Translations under genes and position numbers: made by a program
Notes under the pieces: generated by a model
Database searches by the model: none
What the model was told of the DNA's origin: nothing
The model's input: the letters and a program-made list of their open reading frames with translations, nothing else
DNA from: a bacterium
GTDB taxonomy: Bacteria > Tectomicrobia > Entotheonellia > Entotheonellales > Entotheonellaceae
Length of the DNA: 5,330 bases
Assembly: GCA_027294925.1 (NCBI GenBank)
Contig: JAPULM010000110.1
Location: forward strand, 1 to 5,330
Direction: 5' to 3'
Shown: positions 1 through 5,330 of the stretch, in pieces
Numbering within the stretch: position 1 is the first letter of the stretch
Layout of the letters: every line of letters starts with the position of its first letter

Positions 1-1698
1 GGCTAAAGATTGCGCCACCCGGCTCCGTAGTTGCTCATCGTCATCATCCAACATGGTCGTTAAAAGGGTCACGGCCAGCGGTGAGGGGAAGCTACGGAGA
101 GCTTGCGCAATGCGGTATCTCTCCTCTTTTCCAATCAGTAGGAGCATGCGGCACAACGGCGTTGTGAGATAGGCAGCCAAATCTACAGGAACAGCTTGAG
201 TATCCACCTCAACCTGTGAAGCAAGTGCCTCTAACAGACCTTCCTGGCCTCGCTGCAGACAATGAATGATCAAAGCGGCAAGACGACGGCGTGATAAGAT
301 CAACTGTCGCCTTTCCGGGTCCGCTTCGATCAGCTCTTGCAAGGCTTGCTGAAGCTGAGCAGATACGGTTGAAAACTGTGATGTAAATGTATCATGTTTG
401 AGTAGTCCATAGCGTACACATGCGCCTAACAGGCGCTCAATCATTGCGCGCCCCGCAAAAGGGTCTAACCCTGTAGCAACGAAATCGACATAGGGTAAAA
501 CATCATCAAGCGAAAAACCCTTTGCAGGAGACCAGAAGGCAAATATCGCTAAGAGCTGTGTCAACAGCTCTTCGTTGTCCGCCTGTGCAAGTCGTAATAG
601 ATGCACGAGATTGTGCACCAAGACATCAGCGGTAGCTCGCTCGGAGATGGGCAAAGACGGCGCAATTATGGTGGGATCATCTGAACGTGCAGCCATCTGC
701 AAGGCGCAGAGAATCATCACGCCAGGCAAGCGGGAGCTGTTTAAGACACTGTCGGCCTCTGTTTGCCAATGCGCTTGCAGTGCACGCGGCAGAGCACGTT
801 GTAGGCGTTGATGGAAAACCTGTAACTCGCCATCTTCAAACTCACCAAGCTGGCAAACTTTTAGGGTTTCCGTCTCAGCCAGGGCATGTTTTAAAGACAG
901 CAAGGTCTCATCACTACCCGACCAAATAACCAGCATTGGCAAACCACTTGCCTGCGTTGCAGCGACAAAGGCCTCCCAGTGCGTGATCCATTGTTGACTA
1001 GCGAGACGATCAGCCGGTATGTCAAGATGATCGATCAAAAGGGCAAAAATGCCACCAGATGGTTTCGGAGAGGCCGCCAGTATCTTAAGCAATGCAGCCC
1101 AATGGTCCGACCATAACTGATGATTTTCGCCCCTTGGCCATGGGCGCGATAGGAAGGCTAAGGCTGTAGCAGAAGCAATTGCCCATGGATGTTGACTAAC
1201 GACCCCGAGCAATTGCCGCATAGGATCGGATTGTGTCCGCCCCCTAACAGGCCGCGGTGGCGCGGTGGCGGGTTGGTACTGCGACCAATCAGTAGAAATC
1301 AAAAACGCTCTAAACTCCTGTTCGTCCCACCCTTTAGAGATAAGCTTACGGAATCGTTTCGTGTCATTGTATAGCTTATCAAGCACCCGCTCACATATAC
1401 TTTGTAATGAATCAAAAACGTTTAGATAAAATTCCGCTGCCATTAAACCGACGCCGGTTTCGACGCGGACGGGTAGAACATCGGGAGAGCGCCCTAAAAG
1501 ATAGACAAACTCAGAAAGCAGCGAAGATTTTCCGCTGCCGGAAGGGCCTTCAATAGCGACAAAGCAAGTTTGTCCAGCTTTAACAGACTCAGCATGTTGC
1601 TGTAGGTCAGCAAGAATGGCATCTCGGCCAATGAAAGGGACATCGATAAGTGGTTTATAGCGAACACGACGAGGGCGGGAGAGCCAAGGGAAACGCAT
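1..1698 (-). CDS. STAND/AAA-like P-loop ATPase with HEAT-like C-terminal repeats (partial, 3' end beyond the window)
   Basis: An uninterrupted frame of 566 codons, without a stop, that leaves the window at base 1. The start is the first possible one after the in-frame nusB stop and has an AAAGGA box 7 bases upstream. Seen in order: F22-I23-G24-R25, like the FxGR entry motif of STAND and AAA_16 ATPases; Walker A GPSGSGKS at residues 51-58; a proline-rich stretch at about 142-159; a hydrophobic stretch at 171-183; Walker B-like FALLIDHLD with D223 and D226; RLPG at 323-326, resembling the STAND GxP motif; a probable winged-helix region at about 375-440; and a HEAT-like helical pair at about 524-566 ending in LRSRVAQSLA. 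Established for the family: such proteins are usually ATP-driven switches whose repeat region senses a ligand or partner. No effector domain is visible at the N-terminus. No signal peptide is evident, so it is probably cytoplasmic. Substrate and role are unknown. It follows nusB and is probably co-transcribed with it. A KAP-type P-loop NTPase is an alternative family. Confidence 0.87.
   Translation of the reverse strand, partial: MRFPWLSRPRRVRYKPLIDVPFIGRDAILADLQQHAESVKAGQTCFVAIEGPSGSGKSSLLSEFVYLLGRSPDVLPVRVETGVGLMAAEFYLNVFDSLQSICERVLDKLYNDTKRFRKLISKGWDEQEFRAFLISTDWSQYQPATAPPRPVRGRTQSDPMRQLLGVVSQHPWAIASATALAFLSRPWPRGENHQLWSDHWAALLKILAASPKPSGGIFALLIDHLDIPADRLASQQWITHWEAFVAATQASGLPMLVIWSGSDETLLSLKHALAETETLKVCQLGEFEDGELQVFHQRLQRALPRALQAHWQTEADSVLNSSRLPGVMILCALQMAARSDDPTIIAPSLPISERATADVLVHNLVHLLRLAQADNEELLTQLLAIFAFWSPAKGFSLDDVLPYVDFVATGLDPFAGRAMIERLLGACVRYGLLKHDTFTSQFSTVSAQLQQALQELIEADPERRQLILSRRRLAALIIHCLQRGQEGLLEALASQVEVDTQAVPVDLAAYLTTPLCRMLLLIGKEERYRIAQALRSFPSPLAVTLLTTMLDDDDEQLRSRVAQSLA
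1021..1050 (-). other. Probable Walker B of the ATPase
   Basis: Codons 217-226 read IFALLIDHLD, a run of hydrophobic residues ending in D223, with D226 in the place often taken by a second acid in STAND and KAP proteins. It is about 165 residues after the Walker A, which is farther than usual. The assignment rests on pattern alone. Confidence 0.7.
1253..1268. repeat. Perfect tandem duplication of an 8-base unit
   Basis: CGCGGTGG occurs twice head to tail on the plus strand, within the segment encoding the proline-rich stretch (PATAPPRP) of the ATPase. A unit of 8 bases is not a multiple of three, so gain or loss of one copy would shift the frame. Confidence 0.9.
1525..1548 (-). other. Walker A (P-loop) of the ATPase
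   Basis: Codons 51-58 spell GPSGSGKS, an exact GxxxxGK[ST] match, after a hydrophobic strand (FVAIE) and before a helix. K57 and S58 would bind the ATP phosphates and magnesium. Confidence 0.95.
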
Positions 1699-1705
1699 CC
1701 TAGCA

Positions 1706-1711
1706 TCCTTT
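1706..1711 (-). promoter_or_regulatory. Ribosome binding site of the ATPase gene
   Basis: AAAGGA on the coding strand, 7 bases before the ATG at 1698. It supports independent initiation rather than dependence on nusB read-through. An ATG overlapping the box, at 1705-1707, opens a different frame that is only a shadow. Confidence 0.75.
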
Positions 1712-1719
1712 CGCGTGGT

Positions 1720-2166
1720 CTAATGCGATGAAGAAACAGAGACGACTGAGACATCATCCTTTAACGACATATCACTTTTAACGCGATCAAGGATACCATT
1801 GACAAATATAGAAGCGTCTTCAGCCCCGTATTTCTTTGCAATCTCAACCGCCTCATTAATCGTGACTTTGGGAGGAATTTCGGACATATACAGAAGTTCG
1901 CAGATGGAAAAACGAAGAATGTTACGTTCCACCACCCCAATCCGCTCAATGGACCAATGCATACTGCAGGTCTGAATCAACTCATCAATTTCTCTTTTAT
2001 AGGTTGCCACCGTGTTCAGCAACATTTCCGTGAACGCCAAGGCCTCCTGCGGTGCAAAGATGAGGTTACACGAAGCATCACGCGCCTCTTTTACCGCGGT
2101 GTGTGTCATATCAGCCGCATAGAGAAGTTTTAGTGCAGCTTCGCGAGATTGTCGACGGATACCCAT
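1720..2166 (-). CDS. nusB: Transcription antitermination factor NusB
   Basis: A 148-residue protein of normal length for the family. NusB is a small all-helical RNA-binding protein. With NusE (ribosomal protein S10) it binds boxA RNA and joins the antitermination complex on rRNA operons. Family signatures visible are the N-terminal RRQSREAALKLLYAADM, the central ERNILRFSICELL, and the C-terminal KVTINEAVEIAKKYGAEDASI (first 20 residues conserved) followed by FVNGILDRV. The last 15 or so residues are rich in serine and valine and look like a variable tail. The ATG is 11 bases after the ribH stop. A purine-rich stretch lies before it and overlaps that stop, which suggests translational coupling. 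The ribH-nusB neighbourhood is widespread in bacteria and supports the call. Confidence 0.96.
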   Translation of the reverse strand: MGIRRQSREAALKLLYAADMTHTAVKEARDASCNLIFAPQEALAFTEMLLNTVATYKREIDELIQTCSMHWSIERIGVVERNILRFSICELLYMSEIPPKVTINEAVEIAKKYGAEDASIFVNGILDRVKSDMSLKDDVSVVSVSSSH

Positions 2167-2177
2167 TTACCCCACCC

Positions 2178-2651
2178 TTACTTTTCCAGCCGCTTGTATA
2201 GATTCGCCATTTCAATAGCAGCAACGGCAGCTTCCCAGCCCTTATTCCCTGACTTAGTACCAGCTCGCTCGATCGCTTGTTCAATGGTCTCGGTGGTGAG
2301 CACGCCAAAGCTGACGGGAACACCACCCATCAGAGCAGCTGCTGCAATCCCTTTTGTTGCTTCTGCTGCGATATAATCAAAATGCGGGGTGGCGCCTCGA
2401 ATCAAGGTTCCCAGACAAATGACCGCATCGCCAACCTTTCCACAGTCAACTAATTTTTTAGTCAATAAAGGAATTTCAAATGCACCTGGCACCCAGTACA
2501 CCGTCACCTGATCATCATTTGCCCCATGGCGCCGTAACGCATCGAGCGCCCCATCCAGCAGACGAGCGGTAATAAAATCGTTAAACCGCCCCACCACGAC
2601 TGTAAACTCGAGGCCTTCTGCTGACAAATGCCCTTCCACTACGCGCGGCAT
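2178..2651 (-). CDS. ribH: 6,7-dimethyl-8-ribityllumazine synthase
   Basis: Condenses 5-amino-6-ribitylamino-uracil with 3,4-dihydroxy-2-butanone 4-phosphate to give 6,7-dimethyl-8-ribityllumazine, the penultimate step of riboflavin synthesis. Family members form cytoplasmic pentamers or 60-subunit shells. The protein is 157 residues, normal for the family. Conserved blocks are GRFND at 21-25, VPGAFEIP at 54-61, the phosphate-binding and catalytic RGATPHFDY at 85-93 with H90 as the expected general base, [13 protein letters not shown] at 114-126, E128-R129, and NKGWEAA at 136-142. The ATG at 2651 is chosen over an in-frame TTG at 2678 because it has a strong AAGGAG box 6 bases upstream and matches the usual start of the family. 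The TTG would add nine residues encoded over that box. Confidence 0.97.
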   Translation of the reverse strand: MPRVVEGHLSAEGLEFTVVVGRFNDFITARLLDGALDALRRHGANDDQVTVYWVPGAFEIPLLTKKLVDCGKVGDAVICLGTLIRGATPHFDYIAAEATKGIAAAALMGGVPVSFGVLTTETIEQAIERAGTKSGNKGWEAAVAAIEMANLYKRLEK

Positions 2652-2657
2652 GTCTTT

Positions 2658-2663
2658 CTCCTT
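2658..2663 (-). promoter_or_regulatory. Ribosome binding site that fixes the ribH start
   Basis: A perfect AAGGAG on the coding strand, 6 bases before the ATG at 2651. It is the strongest such box in the window and decides against the upstream TTG. It may give RibH higher output than its neighbours, which is an inference. Confidence 0.85.
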
Positions 2664-2704
2664 ACATGGGTAGCTCAATGTGCACCATTATCAGGCATGA
2701 CGCA

Positions 2705-3946
2705 CTACCACCATTCCTGCTTCTGTCGTTCATCAAGGTCGTCAAGATCAAACAAGTGACCCAGTTTTTCATGCTTGGTCCGTAGATAATGGACATTATG
2801 TTTGCCAGGCCGAATCTGAATTGGCACACGTTCAACAATTTCTAAACCATACCCTTCCAGACCGATAAGTTTGCGCGGATTATTCGTCATCAGTCGCATC
2901 TGTTTCACACCTAAGTGAACCAGAATTTGGGCGCCAATACCATACTCCCGCAGATCGGGCTGAAATCCAAGTTCCTCATTGGCCTGTACGGTGTCACGTC
3001 CCGCATCCTGCAGCGCATAAGCTCGAATTTTATTGGACAAGCCGATGCCGCGCCCTTCTTGGTTAAGGTACAATAAAACGCCAGCACCTTCCTCTGCAAT
3101 AAGCCGTAACGCTTTCTTAAGCTGCTCACCACAATCACAACGAAATGAACCAAACACATCTCCGGTCAAACATGATGAATGTACCCTGACCAAAACGGGG
3201 CGCTCGGGATCAATGTCACCTTTAATCAATACCAGATGCTCGTCTCGACTGATTTCATTTTCAAACACCAGAGCCCGAAATTCGCCCAGCCGCAGCGGCA
3301 GGTGGGTTTCAGCAACAATTCGTACAAGGGATTCTCGCTGAAGTCGATATTGAATCATGTCCTTAATCGTAACAATTTTCATCTTGAACTTTTCCGCAAG
3401 GACCATGAGTTGTGGAACTCGGGCCATGGTGCCATCATCATTCATAATCTCACAAATGACCCCTGCCGGCGTCAAACCCGCTAAACGCGCCAAGTCGACT
3501 GAGCCTTCCGTTTGGCCGGCCCGTTCCATCACGCCCCCCCCTCGGGCGCGTAAAGGGAAAATGTGTCCGGGACTAACCAGATCCTCCGGCTTGGCCTTTG
3601 GATTGACCGCCGTCAAGATCGTCATGGCACGATCTGCGGCTGATATACCCGTGCTTACCCCACGACGGGCTTCGATTGACACCGTAAAGGCTGTGCCAAA
3701 GGGTGAATTATTATCGATATCTTCTACCATCTGCGAAATCTGAAGCTCGGTCAGACGCTCAGTTGTCATCGATAAACAAATGAGTCCACGACCATACTTG
3801 GCCATAAAATTGATCGCTTCAGGGGTGATCTTATCAGCCGCCATGGTGAGATCACCTTCGTTTTCACGATCTTCATCGTCGACCAAAATGACCATTTTCC
3901 CTTGCTGAATGTCTTCGATAGCATCGTCGATGGTATTAAACTTCAT
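2705..3946 (-). CDS. ribBA: Bifunctional 3,4-dihydroxy-2-butanone 4-phosphate synthase / GTP cyclohydrolase II
   Basis: A 413-residue fusion feeding both branches of riboflavin synthesis. The N-terminal half (about 1-200) is the DHBP synthase domain, which converts ribulose 5-phosphate to the four-carbon unit and formate. It shows the acidic metal and substrate loop [11 protein letters not shown] at 23-33, GTAFTVS at 84-90, [12 protein letters not shown] at 99-110, PGHIFPLRA at 126-134, and [12 protein letters not shown] at 146-157. The C-terminal half (about 206-400) is GTP cyclohydrolase II. It has the zinc cysteines C259, C270 and C272 (Cx10CxC), NQEGRGIGL at 295-303, [12 protein letters not shown] at 331-342, and TNNPRK at 354-359. 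Q145 stands where E. coli RibB has a metal-binding His. The start is the ATG at 3946, with AAGG about 12 bases upstream overlapping the ribD stop. The family is cytoplasmic. Confidence 0.97.
   Translation of the reverse strand: MKFNTIDDAIEDIQQGKMVILVDDEDRENEGDLTMAADKITPEAINFMAKYGRGLICLSMTTERLTELQISQMVEDIDNNSPFGTAFTVSIEARRGVSTGISAADRAMTILTAVNPKAKPEDLVSPGHIFPLRARGGGVMERAGQTEGSVDLARLAGLTPAGVICEIMNDDGTMARVPQLMVLAEKFKMKIVTIKDMIQYRLQRESLVRIVAETHLPLRLGEFRALVFENEISRDEHLVLIKGDIDPERPVLVRVHSSCLTGDVFGSFRCDCGEQLKKALRLIAEEGAGVLLYLNQEGRGIGLSNKIRAYALQDAGRDTVQANEELGFQPDLREYGIGAQILVHLGVKQMRLMTNNPRKLIGLEGYGLEIVERVPIQIRPGKHNVHYLRTKHEKLGHLFDLDDLDERQKQEWW
3534..3541 (-). repeat. Run of eight G (coding strand) inside ribBA
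   Basis: Eight consecutive C on the plus strand, read as G on the coding strand, forming codons 136-138 (Gly-Gly-Gly). The frame is correct on both sides and the block length matches relatives as I remember them, so the run is not a frameshift in this copy. Confidence 0.95.
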
Positions 3947-3960
3947 ATGGCATCTGTACC

Positions 3961-5106
3961 TTATAGCTCGGCTTCGTCCACTCCCTGAGCACGGTTTGTT
4001 CCCGCCAAATATCCCTGTAAGAGATAATCGCCATCAATACGCTGCCCGGTCATCGTGTGCAACTGGATGGCTTGCTGCATATCTTCTACACCACAAGGCC
4101 CAATGACACTCAAGCCATCTCCCCCGATAATTTTTGGCGCAATAAAAAACTGCACTTTATCCACCAAACGACGGGCGATTAGAGAAGCGCTAAGGGTGGC
4201 GCCGCCTTCGACCAAAACACTAGCCACACCACGTGCGCCGAGATAATGCCACAGTGCTTCAATATTCACCCGCCCATCATCATACGATGGTAGACGTACA
4301 ATCTCAACACCCCTTTTTTGTAAGCGGCGGCAATGCGGTTCGGAAGCCCGCTCAGTAGTTGCAACAAGCGTTTGGCACTCAGGCGATACTGCAGCAACCC
4401 TGACCGATAGAGGGAGGCGCAACGTGCTATCGACAATTAGACGTAAAGGGTTGATCCCTTGACCATCCGGCAATCGGGTAGTCAGTAACGGATCATCTTG
4501 CAACACGGTACCAATGCCAACCACGATGGCATCTACAGCGTGACGTAATTGATGTACATAGTTGCGCGCCCCCGACCCGGTGATCCATCGGGCAGCCCCC
4601 GTTTTAGTGGCGATTTTTCCATCTAAGCTTATGGCGCATTTCAAAGTGACAAATGGCTTCTTAGTCACGACATGTTTGATAAACGCCTCATTCAGCAATC
4701 TTGCCTCTGCCTCACAGACACCCGCACGAACCGCGATTCCAGCTTCTTGGAGCCGCTCAAGACCGGCACCTGAAACAAGTGGATTAGGGTCACGCATGGA
4801 CACCACGACGTGTTTAATACCCGCTGCAATGACAGCATCAACACAAGGTGGTGTTTTGCCCGTATGACAACAGGGTTCTAGATTCACATACAGAGTCGCG
4901 TCGCCGGCATGTGTGCTAGCCTCGTGCAACGCATGAATCTCCGCATGCGGGGTTCCAAAACGCTGATGAAAGCCCTCACCAACGACTTGACCACCCTTAA
5001 CGATTACACAGCCAACCATAGGATTGGGGCTAACCCGCCCAGTGCCCTTTACAGCAAGCAGCAAGGCACGCTGCATATACGACACATCAGTCGCGGCCTG
5101 TTCCAT
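3961..5106 (-). CDS. ribD: Bifunctional diaminohydroxyphosphoribosylaminopyrimidine deaminase / 5-amino-6-(5-phosphoribosylamino)uracil reductase
   Basis: Carries out the second and third steps of the GTP branch of riboflavin synthesis: zinc-dependent deamination of the pyrimidine ring, then NADPH-dependent reduction of the ribosyl side chain. It is 381 residues, normal for the fused form. The deaminase domain (about 5-145) has SPNPMVG at 26-32, HAE at 54-56 (H54 zinc ligand, E56 proton shuttle), and PCCHTGKTPPC at 78-88 with C79 and C88 as the other zinc ligands. Spacing matches E. coli RibD. C80 replaces the more usual Ser. The reductase domain (about 150-370) has KCAISLDGKIA at 156-166, VVGIGTVLQDDPLLT at 195-209, and LVEGGATL at 298-305. 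The ATG at 5106 is preferred over the in-frame TTG at 5136. It has GAGAGG 10 bases upstream and matches the family start, and the TTG extension lacks a clear box. Confidence 0.96.
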   Translation of the reverse strand: MEQAATDVSYMQRALLLAVKGTGRVSPNPMVGCVIVKGGQVVGEGFHQRFGTPHAEIHALHEASTHAGDATLYVNLEPCCHTGKTPPCVDAVIAAGIKHVVVSMRDPNPLVSGAGLERLQEAGIAVRAGVCEAEARLLNEAFIKHVVTKKPFVTLKCAISLDGKIATKTGAARWITGSGARNYVHQLRHAVDAIVVGIGTVLQDDPLLTTRLPDGQGINPLRLIVDSTLRLPLSVRVAAVSPECQTLVATTERASEPHCRRLQKRGVEIVRLPSYDDGRVNIEALWHYLGARGVASVLVEGGATLSASLIARRLVDKVQFFIAPKIIGGDGLSVIGPCGVEDMQQAIQLHTMTGQRIDGDYLLQGYLAGTNRAQGVDEAEL

Positions 5107-5193
5107 TAAACTATCGCCTCTCACCAGGATCTGCAATTAGCGGCGTTCGATCAAAGAACATATGCAGCAAATCTAGTGGCAGCATGGCACGGG
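5107..5193 (-). other. ppdK-ribD intergenic leader
   Basis: These 87 bases hold the ribD ribosome binding site and little else I can name. There is a weak dyad of 4-base arms at 5145-5159 (GTTC, 7-base loop, GAAC) and an imperfect 15-base palindrome at 5176-5190 with one internal mismatch. Neither has a following T-run, so neither looks like a terminator. No FMN riboswitch consensus is recognisable, and the space is too short for a full one together with a promoter. No clear sigma-70 promoter is visible. Confidence 0.4.
5117..5122 (-). promoter_or_regulatory. Probable ribosome binding site of ribD
   Basis: GAGAGG on the coding strand, 10 bases before the ATG at 5106. The spacing is a little long, but no better box lies before the alternative TTG at 5136. 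It therefore favours the shorter, 381-residue RibD. Confidence 0.55.
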
Positions 5194-5330
5194 TTACAAA
5201 TCGTATTCTTTTATAGCAACTTGAGCCGCCGCCAGTCTAGCAATGGGTACCCTGAAAGGGGAACAACTGACATAATCCAATTTTGCCTGGTGGCAAAATG
5301 CAATGGACCTTGGTTCGCCACCGTGTTCAC
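5194..5330 (-). CDS. ppdK: Pyruvate phosphate dikinase, C-terminal end (5' part beyond the window)
   Basis: The last 44 codons plus a TAA stop, entering from the right edge and too short to stand as an ORF. The peptide starts [14 protein letters not shown], continues [20 protein letters not shown], and ends AIKEYDL. This is the hallmark C-terminus of pyruvate phosphate dikinase, which interconverts pyruvate, ATP and phosphate with phosphoenolpyruvate, AMP and pyrophosphate. The EHGG belongs to the GxCGEHGG motif of the PEP/pyruvate-binding barrel. The catalytic cysteine (C831 in the Clostridium symbiosum enzyme) would lie two residues outside the window, and the two spare edge bases, GT, fit the glycine codon between. 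PEP synthase and enzyme I share the barrel, but the [16 protein letters not shown] ending is typical of PPDK. It ends 87 bases before ribD on the same strand. Confidence 0.93.
   Translation of the reverse strand, partial: EHGGEPRSIAFCHQAKLDYVSCSPFRVPIARLAAAQVAIKEYDL

Noticed and set aside
575..929. Two overlapping plus-strand open frames of 78 and 80 codons
   Set aside because: They lie opposite the ATPase coding frame, have no family resemblance and no ribosome binding site, and overlap each other. They are shadows.
1189..1374. Plus-strand open frame of 61 codons opposite the ATPase insert
   Set aside because: It lies entirely within the intact minus-strand ATPase frame and is of low-complexity composition without a recognisable domain.
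1494..1757. Minus-strand open frame of 87 codons spanning the nusB-ATPase junction
   Set aside because: It is out of frame with both genes and overlaps the Walker A coding region of the ATPase. The ATG in it merely overlaps the ribosome binding site of the ATPase.
2676..2678. TTG as the ribH start, giving a 166-residue protein
   Set aside because: The extension would be translated across the perfect AAGGAG box of the ATG at 2651, and family members begin at the equivalent of that ATG.
3033..3743. Plus-strand open frames of 101 to 128 codons opposite ribBA
   Set aside because: They lie opposite a fully conserved enzyme frame. Their sequences are rich in Ser, Arg and Thr, as expected of antisense readings.
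5134..5136. TTG as the ribD start, giving a 391-residue protein
   Set aside because: It has no ribosome binding site at proper distance, and the ten added residues are not typical of RibD. The ATG at 5106 has a usable box.
5176..5190. Imperfect 15-base palindrome after ppdK as a terminator or operator
   Set aside because: The arms are 6 bases with a mismatch, and there is no downstream T-run. It is no stronger than chance for this length.

Overview
The window is a compact run of genes, all on the minus strand, so it is read from right to left. In transcription order it holds the last 44 codons of pyruvate phosphate dikinase (ppdK), ribD, ribBA, ribH, nusB, and a long P-loop ATPase that runs off the left edge. 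Gaps between complete genes are 11 to 87 bases. I see no convincing intrinsic terminator or FMN riboswitch in them, so ribD to the ATPase probably form one transcription unit, perhaps entered by read-through from ppdK.

Three genes supply riboflavin biosynthesis. RibBA makes 3,4-dihydroxy-2-butanone 4-phosphate and opens GTP. RibD deaminates and reduces the pyrimidine product. RibH joins the two branches into 6,7-dimethyl-8-ribityllumazine. The last enzyme, riboflavin synthase (ribE), often lies between ribD and ribBA in such clusters, but here only 13 to 14 bases separate them, so it must be encoded elsewhere or replaced. NusB, an antitermination factor for rRNA transcription, follows ribH, a pairing common in bacteria.

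The least ordinary part is the left third (1-1698). It is one uninterrupted frame of 566 codons that is open at the window edge. It reads as a STAND/AAA-like ATPase: an FxGR-type entry motif, a Walker A, an unusually distant Walker B, a P-x-x-like motif, a probable winged-helix region, and the start of a HEAT-like repeat region. Its start lies 21 bases after nusB and has its own ribosome binding site. I cannot assign a biological role to it.

The organism is a bacterium of moderate GC content. The ppdK-ribD-ribBA-ribH-nusB order and the style of the RibH and NusB proteins recall Nitrospirota (Nitrospira-like) or deltaproteobacterial lineages. That is an impression from memory and is weakly held. 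There are no RNA genes, insertion sequences, CRISPR arrays or phage genes, and no gene-free stretch longer than 87 bases.
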